DNA of 64,000 nt, taken from assembly GCF_002906575.1 (NCBI RefSeq), contig NZ_CP026311.1, positions 1-64,000 of the forward strand, given 5' to 3'. How positions within the stretch are numbered: the stretch's first letter is position 1; each line of letters starts with the position of its first letter. This stretch comes from Salinigranum rubrum (GTDB lineage: Archaea > Halobacteriota > Halobacteria > Halobacteriales > Haloferacaceae). Position numbers and translations under genes: made by a program. The notes beneath the pieces were generated by a model. That model saw only the letters and a list, made by a program, of their open reading frames with translations, did not search any database and was not told the origin of the DNA. Shown one piece after another: positions 44,862 through 52,958 of this stretch.

Positions 44862-45313
44862 TTTAGCGACTTCCCTCTGAAGGCAGAATGGACGGGAGAG
44901 CCTCGATACGGCTATTGATGACACCATCCTCGCGGTGTATAATGTCGTCGGGAATCATCTGTATTCTATCTCCGGATGAGTTCTGATGGGAGACAAGAAT
45001 TGGTACGAACGCCTGATAGTTAAACGCTCGCGAAACAGGGTGAAAGTGATAAAAGGCCCATAGACCTCTGTAACCCCGATTTTCATTAGATTCGATGAGA
45101 TGTATACCATCTTCGCTTTCCTGGCCGAGATTTTGTAAGAAATTTGTATAGCGACATATGATTTATAGCTGTTCTGAAGTGGAGAATTCGACGGCAATAG
45201 GACTTCTATCAGCTGTATTGGCCCGTATGACGGTCTCGTATAAGTGCTTACGTTTAGCGCGATAAACGTAAACAGATTCAAGGAGGTGGCCGCCGTCTGC
45301 CACAGCGACCACG
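44862..45313. other. Gene-free region with a 9-bp inverted repeat before the integrase
   Basis: No gene is supported in these 452 bp. A perfect inverted repeat TTACGTTTA / TAAACGTAA (45248-45256 and 45263-45271, 6-bp loop) lies between a TATA-like CGTATAAG (about 45237-45244) and the integrase ATG, and could be an operator or a recombinase arm site. It marks the right border of the defence island. Confidence 0.45.
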
Positions 45314-46606
45314 ATGACACCGCCCAAACCCCAGGATACAGACCCTCAAGACGGCACTCCAGAGTCACGGGGGGACGCGGTGGCCGTCCTCGACGTCCTC
45401 GAGGACTACCTTACTGACAAAGGGAAAGGACGAGATGGCGAGAGCGGACAGTATCGACGACACGCCGACCGCGAAGTGAATCGTTTCGTGGAGTTCCTCG
45501 CCGGCGACCGATCGACGTCGTCGGTGACCTTCGGGGAGCTGACCGTCGAATCCTTCCGGGAGTACGCTCGCTACCTCTCTCGACAGGGGTGGACTGAGGG
45601 CACAGTCCGGAACTACTACGCCCACGTCTCCGGGTTCTGTGGGTGGGCGGCACGTGAGGGCTATCTGTCGGGGAATCCCGCCCAACGCCGTCGTGCGAAA
45701 GAGCCACTGCCCGAGGACACCGGGCGAAAGAGCGGGGAACAGCAGGCGTGGACGGCCGAGCAGCGCGAGCAACTCCTCTCGTACGTCGACGCACGAGCAC
45801 ACGAGGCAATTGACGACGTCGCGAGCGACCGCCAGGCCGCAATCAAAGCCTGTCGCGACCGGGCGCTCGTCTACGTCCTCTGCTTTACCGGGGTTCGGGG
45901 TGCGGAGATACTGGCCGACGACGGTGATGATCGACGCGGTCGGGATGGTCTCCGTTGGGCGGACGTCGCCCTCGAGGACAACAGTATCCAGGTCCTTGGG
46001 AAGAGCGGGAAGTGGGACGATAGACCACTTCCTGAGCCAGCAGTACCCTCGATTGAGCGCGTTCGGAGTGTGCTCGCTCCTTCGAGTGAGAACTGGCCGG
46101 TGTTTCCGACACTCGATTACCCGACGCTCGTACAGACGTTCACACTGGCGATGACTAGTCGGGGATACGACATCGGAGAGGTCGAGAACCTCCGCCGAGA
46201 GCAGGTGAACGACGGTGAGGCGTCCGTTATCGAACTCCTCGCGGACTATGACATCGCACCACCGGCGTTGACGACCCACGGCGCTCGGGCGGTTCTGAAA
46301 CGTCTCACGGACGAGGCGGGCATCGAACTGGACGACAAGCACGGGTATCTCGCGCCGCACGGGGCCCGACGCGGTGTTGGTGAGGTCCTCGTCAGGGCGT
46401 ATGGCCACGCTGAGGCGGCTCGCTACCTCGACAATTCCGAGGAGATCGTTCGCGAACACTACTCACATATCGAGGCCGGAGAGCTGGCCGACCGCGCTGA
46501 AGCTGCCTTCGCCGAACACCGTGAGAAACAACGACGCCCAGCTAAGAGGGGAGCTGAGGAACACACAGAGGACAGTGGGGTGGATACAGAGTCGGAGACA
46601 GGGTAA
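45314..46606 (+). CDS. Tyrosine recombinase/integrase
   Basis: 430 residues with an N-terminal SAM-like core-binding domain (about 25-115, VEFLAGDRSTSSVTF; YYAHVSGFCGWAAREG) and a catalytic domain. Readable active-site residues are the first Arg in FTGVRGAEIL, the H-x-x-R block in LAPHGARRGVGEVLV, and the final Tyr in EHYSHIEAGELAD. These enzymes integrate plasmids or viruses or resolve dimers. The C-terminal tail is charged. A motif shared with two other places follows the stop (46631-46645). Confidence 0.88.
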   Translation: MTPPKPQDTDPQDGTPESRGDAVAVLDVLEDYLTDKGKGRDGESGQYRRHADREVNRFVEFLAGDRSTSSVTFGELTVESFREYARYLSRQGWTEGTVRNYYAHVSGFCGWAAREGYLSGNPAQRRRAKEPLPEDTGRKSGEQQAWTAEQREQLLSYVDARAHEAIDDVASDRQAAIKACRDRALVYVLCFTGVRGAEILADDGDDRRGRDGLRWADVALEDNSIQVLGKSGKWDDRPLPEPAVPSIERVRSVLAPSSENWPVFPTLDYPTLVQTFTLAMTSRGYDIGEVENLRREQVNDGEASVIELLADYDIAPPALTTHGARAVLKRLTDEAGIELDDKHGYLAPHGARRGVGEVLVRAYGHAEAARYLDNSEEIVREHYSHIEAGELADRAEAAFAEHREKQRRPAKRGAEEHTEDSGVDTESETG

Positions 46607-46627
46607 GACATCTCATAATTCCCTCTC

Positions 46628-46647
46628 AACCGTGTGCAACGGTCGGT
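46628..46647 (+). repeat. Shared motif GTGCAACGGTCGGT, copy 2
   Basis: Located just behind the integrase stop. Related copies occur at 6274-6291 and 51343-51360, always on the + strand and in gene-free DNA. Confidence 0.45.
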
Positions 46648-46692
46648 AGCCGTTTCCCCGCTCGCTCAATCAGAATTCCGCGCCTGTCCGTC

Positions 46693-47169
46693 TCAGTAGC
46701 GATCGAGCAGTTCTTCGATGTACGCGTCGAGGTCGTCGTGGTTGAGTCCGGCTCTCATGACCGCTTCGAGGAAGTGCTTGTGTTTCTCGATCTCCCCCTT
46801 GTCTTCCATGACTCGTTGGGCATTCGCTTTCGTGTATGCTTGATTTAGTTCCTCTTGGAACTCTTCAGTGAGGTACACAGCGTACTTCGTCCGGGTTCTG
46901 CGGGTGCTGTTCGGGTCGGGGTCGGGGCCCCGGGTCTTCTCTGTAGAACTTGTCTCACCCCCGGAACTTGTCGAACTCGTAGAACTCGTAGAACCCGTGT
47001 CACCTGTCTCCACTCGTTCTCCTTCATCACCGGCTTCATCATCGGTCTCCTGGGGCCGCTTCCCGACCCGACCACTGAGAGCGTTGCCGAGAGCGTCATC
47101 AAAATCTCCGCCGGACTGCTGATCAGCGTCTTCGGATTCGGTTTCCTCTTCGGGTTCTCGGTCAGTCAT
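46693..47169 (-). CDS. ParA partner protein (probable centromere-binding)
   Basis: 158 residues: an acidic disordered first half with a Ser/Thr repeat (TGSTSSTSSTSSGG) and a basic helical C-terminal domain (RTRTKYAVYLTEEFQEELNQAYTK...). It overlaps parA by 4 nt and so is the second gene of the partition operon, the place of the ParB/CopG-type adaptor. The C-terminal part could be a ribbon-helix-helix domain. The Ser/Thr repeat is encoded by 9-bp units (TAGAACTCG-like) that resemble the repeats upstream of parA, so part of the centromere may lie inside the gene. Confidence 0.6.
   Translation of the reverse strand: MTDREPEEETESEDADQQSGGDFDDALGNALSGRVGKRPQETDDEAGDEGERVETGDTGSTSSTSSTSSGGETSSTEKTRGPDPDPNSTRRTRTKYAVYLTEEFQEELNQAYTKANAQRVMEDKGEIEKHKHFLEAVMRAGLNHDDLDAYIEELLDRY
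46971..46997. repeat. Tandem 9-bp repeats inside the ParA-partner gene
   Basis: Three adjacent units, TCGAACTCG, TAGAACTCG and TAGAACCCG, with related TGTAGAACTTG and CGGAACTTG just to the left. They resemble the GTAGAAC/GTTCTAC elements upstream of parA. Confidence 0.55.
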
Positions 47170-47972
47170 GCGAAGTAGTCCTCCACGGCACGTGCGAGGC
47201 CATCGTAGGTCTCACGGACTTCCTCGGCCTTCTGTTCACGATGGCGATTCTCCGGTTCATAGGTGTAGATACTGTGGTTTTGAGCAAACGCGCCTTCGAT
47301 GGCGACTGTCTCTGGGATGGTGAACGTGTGCTCTTCGCCGATGTTCTTGTGGAACCACTCGAGGCGGTCCTCACTGATGTTGTTCCGAGTTACAGCATTG
47401 ACCACCGCTCCTATGATCCCGATATCTGTTTGGAACTCGCGTTCGAGCTGGTTGATTTCCTGCGTAAGGAGATTCATCGAGAACGTCGCGATTGGATCTG
47501 CACGTGAGACGAACAAGACATTGCGTGCGGCCAACAGCGCGCCGTCTGCGAGGGGTCCCATATTGGGCGGTGAATCAATGAGCACGTAGTCGTAGTCGTG
47601 CTCAATTCGGTCGAGTACCATTCCCAGGCGCTCCTGAGTCCGGCTGAGTGACCAGAGCTCACGTTCGAGCTGGAAATTGCTCCCGTGGGCTGGTAGGACG
47701 TCGAACTCGCTGTGTGAGACGATGAGGTCATTTACCTCGTCGAATCGGTCAATATCCGTCATGATGTCGTAGAGGGACCGATCCTCACTCACGTAGTATT
47801 CGCGCAAACCCAGCGTGATGGTGATGAACCCCTGGGGGTCTGCATCGACGACGAGCACGTCGCTATCCTCCTCAAGTCCCTCAGAGACGGCGAGCGCCCC
47901 TGCGAGATTGATCGTCGTCGTACTCTTTCCGACACCGCCTTTCTGCATCGAGATCGAGAGCCGATGTGTCAT
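47166..47972 (-). CDS. parA: ParA-family partition ATPase
   Basis: 268 residues with the deviant Walker A KGGVGKST (residues 11-18), VVDADPQGFITITLGL (A') and YVLIDSPPNMGPLA (Walker B), the hallmarks of Soj/ParA ATPases. It positions plasmid copies by forming ATP-dependent patches on nucleoid DNA, stimulated by the partner bound to the centromere. It lacks an N-terminal HTH, so it is of the small (type Ib-like) ParA class. Iteron-like repeats fill the promoter side. Confidence 0.92.
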   Translation of the reverse strand: MTHRLSISMQKGGVGKSTTTINLAGALAVSEGLEEDSDVLVVDADPQGFITITLGLREYYVSEDRSLYDIMTDIDRFDEVNDLIVSHSEFDVLPAHGSNFQLERELWSLSRTQERLGMVLDRIEHDYDYVLIDSPPNMGPLADGALLAARNVLFVSRADPIATFSMNLLTQEINQLEREFQTDIGIIGAVVNAVTRNNISEDRLEWFHKNIGEEHTFTIPETVAIEGAFAQNHSIYTYEPENRHREQKAEEVRETYDGLARAVEDYFA

Positions 47973-48214
47973 GGGTATCTCGTGTCCTCTGTAGAACCTG
48001 TGTGATACAGGTACTTCCCGTTCTACAGGTTATGTGGAGAGGTACTCGTAGAACGCGTATAAATCTACGTCAGACACGTTCTTTGGGTTATACACGATAT
48101 ACAGGTAACACGGGTTCTTCGAGTTATACGCAAAGATTCGTGCTCCTCCTTGGCCTTACTACCGTAATACAAACGTTCCACACGGAACCCGTGTTCTACG
48201 GGTTCTTCGACTAG
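47973..48214. repeat. Iteron-rich region upstream of parA (candidate parS and promoter)
   Basis: GTAGAAC at 47991 and 48048 and its complement GTTCTAC at 48020 and 48193 alternate with longer related units ending in GTTATAC (48075-48093, 48109-48129) and GGTTCTTCGA (48201-48210). A minus-strand TATA (GATTTATACG, about 48055-48064) is embedded. This is the usual layout for a partition site that also lets the partner protein repress the par operon. Confidence 0.6.
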
Positions 48215-48651
48215 ATGCGTTTCTGGCGGCTCATAGGCCGAGTGGCTAAACAAATGTAGCGTAGTCCGCCGATTTACCTCACCACCGAAAGGATATACAG
48301 CGTGAATCCTTATGTTGAGTTGGCCAAGACTACGATGCCCGGATAGGAGCGTCTGTGCGGACAGGTGACGAGGCAGAGATTGCCCCAACATACGGGGTGA
48401 CCTCCCGCTGTCACGCTGACATCTTTAGGAGGGTGTTCCAGTGGAATCTCGCGGGTGGTGCCGTGGGAAGCCACTCCGTTACAGACGCCCCGGTAAGTGC
48501 CGTAGTCTGGTCATCCTCCAGTCGCGTCTCGGCGTGAATACACGGTTTTGTGGGGGGAGAGGACTCGAGAGCGCGAATCCCTTTTTGTCGTCTCGTCGCG
48601 TAAAGTATCTGAGCGACGCGAGCTCGCCGCCACCCTCCGAAAACCTCCACC
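48215..48651. other. Gene-free stretch
   Basis: No gene, repeat or RNA is supported in these 437 bp between the par repeats and the CoiA-like gene. Confidence 0.3.
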
Positions 48652-49884
48652 ATGCCATACCTCGCGATGTGTCCGAACGGCGACCGGGTTCTCCCCCTGG
48701 ACGTCAGAGATGATGACACGATTCTGTGCCCACTTTGCGAAGAGTCACTCGGCGTTCGCCGATCACACTACAACCGGGGGCGCTTTGTCTCGAAGCATTT
48801 CGTCCATCCGCGAGGCTCGGAGTGTCCGGGCGAGTCGAATCTACACGCCAAACTCAAGACCATCGCGGCGATGAAACTCCGCGAGGTATTCGAGACAGCA
48901 TCTGTGGATCACGAGCGGCAAATCCCCGGGACGAATCGAATTGCGGATGTCGTCGCGACGTTCTCCACCGAGCTGTACCCCTTTGGGAAGGGACTCATCG
49001 TCGAGATTCAGCACAAACACGACGAGAAAGAGATCGGCCCGATCACTGGGGAATATCTGAACGCGGGGTACTCGGTGTTCTGGGCGTACCAGTCCGATTT
49101 CGAGGGGCACGACATGACGTTCGCCGAACACCGCGTCAAGCGCCCCTGGCCCCACGCGGTCCCACTCGTCGAGGGAGTCGACGGCTATCCTGCCCCCGTG
49201 CAACGATTGTTGGACCCCGAACCGGCCGAGGAAGTGCGCCTGGAGGTGCCGTTCCCGATGGAGTATCTGCGGGCCCACGCGCTCGAGGTCATCCCGCCGC
49301 TGCGCGGCTACTACGATGCAGGGCGATCTCCGGAGGGCTGGGAGCGAATCGACACGGTCTCGCTCCACGGCAAAGGCCGCGAGCGAGCGTGGGTGAACGT
49401 CCTGCGCTCGCCGTCGAACCACATCTTCCTCGAGTTCTGGAAGAAGGACACTGAGGAAGGCGAATCGGAGTATCTCATCACTCACATCGGGAGTGAGTTC
49501 CCGGAGCGATTCGAGGCGTTCATGGAGGATGCTCGGACGTGGTTTTCTTCGGAGGACGTCGACCAGCAGGTTGCACACTGGGTGGGTGGTGCGTCGTTGA
49601 GTTTCCGAGGGACGACGCTGTGCGAGTCGTGGTTGTCGCTGGTGAAGGTCCCGTTCGGCCCGGTGAAGTTCGTGGTCGCCCGCCGAGACACGAAGGGAAA
49701 CACGCGGACATGGGCGGTGAACTACCGCAGCGGCGATCTCGGTCGGTTGGCGTCGTTGCGACACCCGATTCGGCGCTTATTCGGAGACGTCACAGACACG
49801 GCCGCTGCTGTGACGGAGACGGGGGCCTCGACGGCGGCTCGCGAACGGATGGCGGGCAATTCTACGGACGTAGTTCGCGACTAG
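48652..49884 (+). CDS. CoiA-like competence/nuclease-fold protein
   Basis: 410 residues. The N-terminus has a zinc ribbon (CPNGD; CPLCEESLGVRRSHY) and the pattern FVSKHFVHP...CPGESNLHAKLK, then the CoiA-type PD-(D/E)xK core NRIADVVATF...GLIVEIQHKH (D, E-x-Q and K as metal ligands). CoiA proteins process incoming DNA in competence, and related plasmid proteins are common in haloarchaea. The C-terminal half (from about 200) has no named domain. A single-gene unit next to the partition operon, in the opposite direction. Confidence 0.8.
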   Translation: MPYLAMCPNGDRVLPLDVRDDDTILCPLCEESLGVRRSHYNRGRFVSKHFVHPRGSECPGESNLHAKLKTIAAMKLREVFETASVDHERQIPGTNRIADVVATFSTELYPFGKGLIVEIQHKHDEKEIGPITGEYLNAGYSVFWAYQSDFEGHDMTFAEHRVKRPWPHAVPLVEGVDGYPAPVQRLLDPEPAEEVRLEVPFPMEYLRAHALEVIPPLRGYYDAGRSPEGWERIDTVSLHGKGRERAWVNVLRSPSNHIFLEFWKKDTEEGESEYLITHIGSEFPERFEAFMEDARTWFSSEDVDQQVAHWVGGASLSFRGTTLCESWLSLVKVPFGPVKFVVARRDTKGNTRTWAVNYRSGDLGRLASLRHPIRRLFGDVTDTAAAVTETGASTAARERMAGNSTDVVRD

Positions 49885-50321
49885 AGCTCGTCCCAGGCTG
49901 GTGGTTCGGGTGACCTAGGGACACCAGTTGGCCCGTGTTCGTGGACGAGTGCGAGGACATCTGCCGATGGCGACGGTGAGATGCCCGACGCACGCGATTC
50001 CGACTCCGTTTCCGTCTCTGTCTGCGTCTGTGCGTTGGACTCGATGTGAATCTGAACCGGGGGTTCGGCCGGGTTCTCGGTCGGGATCTCTACATCGACT
50101 GGTAGCGTCTCCCCGCGCTCTTCGTAGATGGCGTCGCGGCGCTCGGTGAGCCGGCGGATGATGCCTCCTCGATTTCGGTGCGCTCGTTCGTACTCGAGGT
50201 ACTGTTCGACGGTTTCGACTTCTCCCATCATCGTGATTCCGGGGGTGATGACGCGATAGTTCGATGTATCGAGGAGTTTCTCCGGCGGGAGTTGTTCGAG
50301 GACGGCGGCGTCGTGGCTCAT
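49881..50321 (-). CDS. Hypothetical plasmid protein, 146 aa
   Basis: From ATG 50321: MSHDAAVLEQLPPEKLLDTSNYRVITPG... A compact helical part (residues 30-75, VETVEQYLEYERAHRNRGGIIRRLTERR) is followed by an acidic, TQTETETESES-type tail. Codons upstream of this ATG belong to a neighbouring reading frame and are not coding in this frame. It forms an operon with the gene at 50326-50736. Function unknown. Its stop overlaps the end of the CoiA-like gene by 4 bp on the other strand. Confidence 0.55.
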   Translation of the reverse strand: MSHDAAVLEQLPPEKLLDTSNYRVITPGITMMGEVETVEQYLEYERAHRNRGGIIRRLTERRDAIYEERGETLPVDVEIPTENPAEPPVQIHIESNAQTQTETETESESRASGISPSPSADVLALVHEHGPTGVPRSPEPPAWDEL

Positions 50322-50325
50322 CGGG

Positions 50326-50736
50326 TCACACCCGTGCTCGCTCGTGTTCGCTGGGGCTGGTCGCGTTCGCTGGGCCGAAGCGTCCCCACGCATTGAGGTG
50401 CGAGCAGGCATCCTCGACGACGTGTTCGATTGCCCGTTTGGTCGAGTCGGCTTCGGGTGGGCGTTCGACGATACGTGCGAGTTCGAGGGCGTCCTCGAGG
50501 CGGATGTGTGGGTGTGCTCGGTAGAGGGCTTCGACGACGGCCTTCGCGAGGGCTTCCGGGTCGTCTGTGTGGCGGTCTGTCTCGTCGAAGCGTGCCCTGA
50601 CGACGGCACTGAGGTGTTGCACACGGCGGGTGCGGGCGATGCTGGCGTCGACGGAGTCCATGTCCGGAGTCGGGGCGGGCGGCGTCGGCTGGTGGTCGGT
50701 CGTGCTTCGGCTGGCGGTGGCGATTTTGGTATCCAT
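50326..50736 (-). CDS. Hypothetical plasmid protein, 136 aa
   Basis: Helical protein (ASIARTRRVQHLSAVVRARF; PEALAKAVVEALYRAHPHIRLEDALELARIVER) with flexible ends. Not recognised. It is followed 4 bp later by the 146-aa gene and transcribed divergently from the 50839 gene, with the inverted repeat between them. A plasmid-maintenance role is possible but not shown. Confidence 0.55.
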   Translation of the reverse strand: MDTKIATASRSTTDHQPTPPAPTPDMDSVDASIARTRRVQHLSAVVRARFDETDRHTDDPEALAKAVVEALYRAHPHIRLEDALELARIVERPPEADSTKRAIEHVVEDACSHLNAWGRFGPANATSPSEHERARV

Positions 50737-50787
50737 CGGGCAATTCCCTCACCGATTCCGGGGGCGACAAACGGGGCGCAAGTTCCT

Positions 50788-50837
50788 TTCCTACGCAACA
50801 ATTATATTGAGTCCTTACGTTGTGCGTTGCGTAGGAA
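50788..50837. promoter_or_regulatory. Inverted-repeat operator around a promoter, copy 2 of the TCCTACGCAACA element
   Basis: TTCCTACGCAAC (50788-50799) and GTTGCGTAGGAA (50826-50837) flank an AT-rich promoter-like stretch (AATTATATTGAG). The right arm ends directly at the ATG 50839. A protein bound here would block transcription of this gene and possibly of the divergent one. Confidence 0.65.
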
Positions 50838-50838
50838 A

Positions 50839-51324
50839 ATGGCCTCGGACTCCCCCGACAGCACCGACGAAGATTACCCTGAGCCTCCGGATGAGCTGGC
50901 GAATTGGGTCGTGGACCCGCTTCAATCCCAGAGCATCCCGAAGCTTGAGCGGGTGATCGAGTACGCCGAGGAGTTAATCGCCCACAAGTCGCGACCCGTC
51001 TCTGTTGCGGGGGCGGACGAGAGCGAGGACGCAGACAGCACTGGTGAGGGTCGGGGCGGTGGAACGGTTGGTACGCTGCCACAGAAGGACCAGCCTGCTC
51101 CGGAGCGCCGGCATCGACAGAAGGAGTTTGAGGAGATGTCGAAGTCGGAGCGTATTGCGCTCTCGGATGAGGAGTTGCGACGGTACGGAACGGTCGAGAT
51201 TCGGAAACTCGACTGTGGCCCTGGCTGCAAGCAGTGTCCACACGGCCCGTATCGCTACTGTGTCTTCAGGAACAGCAAGGGGACGGTGACCTCGAAGTAC
51301 GCGGGCAAAGCGAGCGGTGAGTAG
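50839..51324 (+). CDS. Small protein with CxxCPHGPY motif (DUF6788-like)
   Basis: 161 residues from ATG 50839. The C-terminal motif LDCGPGCKQCPHGPYRYCVF recalls the DUF6788-type Cys-rich domain seen in haloarchaeal plasmid and virus proteins; the function is unknown, probably zinc-binding. The N-terminal part contains a helix (IPKLERVIEYAEELIAHK). The perfect inverted repeat spanning its promoter suggests autoregulation. The motif GTGTGCACCGATCGGT follows the stop. Confidence 0.6.
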   Translation: MASDSPDSTDEDYPEPPDELANWVVDPLQSQSIPKLERVIEYAEELIAHKSRPVSVAGADESEDADSTGEGRGGGTVGTLPQKDQPAPERRHRQKEFEEMSKSERIALSDEELRRYGTVEIRKLDCGPGCKQCPHGPYRYCVFRNSKGTVTSKYAGKASGE

Positions 51325-51342
51325 GGGTATCTCTCCCACTTC

Positions 51343-51360
51343 CCGTGTGCACCGATCGGT
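51343..51360 (+). repeat. Shared motif, copy 3 (GTGTGCACCGATCGGT)
   Basis: Located 18 bp after the stop of the preceding gene. It differs from the other two copies at a few positions. Nothing else is visible in the 187 bp up to the IS. Confidence 0.4.
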
Positions 51361-51511
51361 AAATCCTGAGCCAGTCCTCCGAGGTAGCGCCCTCGCTTAT
51401 TCGCCGGACTTTTTCGACGACCTAAGTTCTCCACCGATCGGACACCGCCATGCCGACGCGTTCCCAATAGACGGCCAAGCTCACCTTCGACTCGGTAGCA
51501 TATTACGCCAT

Positions 51512-52446
51512 TCTGCTTTGTTGAATCCGCAGAAGGCGGCAGGATAGCGTCGCTCTGAAGGTGGAAGCGAAGCGGAAGAGCCGAATGTGCCTAACCTACT
51601 CTTCCGCTTCGTTAAGCAAGCTGCGTCGCTGGCTCAAAAGCGCAGTGCCGCCAGTCCAACGGCGGTGAGTGATCCGACTGGCAACGGATTTCCCGGTTAG
51701 AAGCATGTCACGCTCCACTTTTTGCGGGTTCACATGGACGCGACGTACCGCGAGATCGTGGATTGGGCGAGTGAAATGGATCGTGTTCGTGGTCTGTTAC
51801 AGCTCGCTCGAACGGCATTTCCCGCACCCCCAACGCTGTACCGGTCGTTTGAGTACCCATGTCTGTGTGGCGCGGCTTCCTTCGTGAATCCGCGACCATC
51901 TGCGATCCGGGCTCGCACGGTGCCATCGATGCCACGTTCTTCGACCGCGAAACGGCATCGAGACACTACCAACACCGCTCGGATCGACACATACGCACGC
52001 CCAAAACGACGGCGCTCGTCGATACAGATTCGTGTGCCATCCTCGATGTTCACTGCTCGGCACACTGGCCTCACGACACCCAAACTGGCCGTCGAGTTGC
52101 CCTTCGCAACACCGAGAAAATTGAGAATCTCGCCGGCGACAAAGGCTACGACGACCAATCTCTCCGGGACGCCCTCCGTTCAGAGGGCGTCCGGCCCTTG
52201 CTGCGTCATCGGTTGTTCGCTGCGTACGATCACGCGCACAACGCACGGTTGGACAGCGAGCTATACGGCCAGCGCTGGATGGCCGAGACCGCCTTTTCGG
52301 CCATCAATCGTCGGTTCGGCCCCGCTTTCCACCCTCGCGCTTAGTACCGCGAGTTCCGCGAACTCGTGTTGACCGCCACCGTCTACAACCTCGAACAGGC
52401 TCTCATACAGTGACCCCGACGCCATCATCGGATTCAACAAAGCAGA
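51512..52446 (+). mobile_element. Decayed IS5-family insertion sequence
   Basis: Perfect 18-bp terminal inverted repeats TCTGCTTTGTTGAATCCG (51512-51529) and its complement (52429-52446) bound a 935-bp element. No clear target duplication is visible. The transposase gene carries two in-frame TAG codons and a frameshift, so the element can move only if supplied in trans. Confidence 0.88.
51587..52413 (+). pseudogene. IS5-family transposase, inactivated
   Basis: Starting from GTG 51587 (PNLLFRFVKQAASLAQKR) the frame has a TAG at 51698-51700, then continues with MDATYREIVDWASEMDRVRG to about 51856, where a frameshift is needed to reach MSVWRGFLRES...AIDATFFDRE (first Asp). It goes on through LAGDKGYDD and RWMAETAFSAINRR to a second TAG at 52342-52344, after which YREFRELVLTATVYNLEQA continues in frame to the stop at 52411-52413. 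Alignment with the intact transposase at 38.5-39.3 kb puts Trp at both TAG positions. Definitely related, certainly not translated as one chain without suppression. Confidence 0.88.
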
Positions 52447-52705
52447 CCAGCCGTTAATCGAACTCCGCGAGTGTGTGTACTGTTCCGTTCGGTTAGTGAC
52501 GAACCACCGAGGGCGATCAGGACACAGTACATTCTGTCTCTATGGGCGAGAGCCTGATCTCGACTGGGACGACGTGTATTTCCAAGCCAGTCCTCCCGAG
52601 TGCGATCACTATCTCTACAACGAGGATGCGATCGAAGATTACTGCCCCAAGTGCGGTGCGACGATGGAATCCCCAACTACAACTCTCCGCGATTACACCA
52701 GCTGA
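52447..52705 (+). pseudogene. Zinc-ribbon protein fragment abutting the IS
   Basis: Directly after the IS an open frame runs LIELRECVYCSVRLVTNH ... PPECDHYLYNEDAIEDYCPKCGATMESP to the stop at 52703-52705. Three Cys pairs or Cys/His groups suggest a zinc-binding protein. Its start may have been removed by the IS; a GTG at 52475 is the first usable start inside. The following 250 bp up to the regulator gene hold nothing else I can support. Confidence 0.35.
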
Positions 52706-52924
52706 ATTCCGCCGTAAAGGGAGCAGATCACTCACGCCTGATCGCTGATCTCGTTGTGAGCTTATGGTGGACGCTTGACTTGTCTGGCACCTTAGTCCGG
52801 ACTTCAGACGGCAGGTGGACGATCCAACGGTCGTCTTATCGTATCTGCGTATCACCTCCAAAACAAAGAGTACGAACAGCGAAAGACGCTATTAAACGAG
52901 ATACTTAGGAAAACGGTACAGGCA

Positions 52925-52948
52925 AATTATAAATTTAGCCACGTCTAA
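52925..52948 (+). promoter_or_regulatory. Promoter and probable operator of the DtxR-family gene
   Basis: ATTATAAATT (TATA) overlaps TTAGCCACGTCTAA (52935-52948), a TTAG-N6-CTAA dyad of the type bound by DtxR/MntR-family repressors. This suggests autoregulation. Confidence 0.45.
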
Positions 52949-52958
52949 TTACTTTCCA

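Noticed and set aside
45365-46459. 364-codon minus-strand frame opposite the integrase
   Set aside because: Shadow frame; the integrase active-site residues are on the + strand.
45000-46700. tRNA gene as integrase attachment site
   Set aside because: No cloverleaf or conserved tRNA 3' end could be found near the integrase.
50344-50838. N-terminal extension of the 50839 gene
   Set aside because: The extension would cross the inverted repeat and promoter and overlaps a better minus-strand gene; residues look non-coding.
51508-52449. 3-bp CCA target duplication for the decayed IS
   Set aside because: The left CCA is separated from the inverted repeat by one base, so the match is not convincing.
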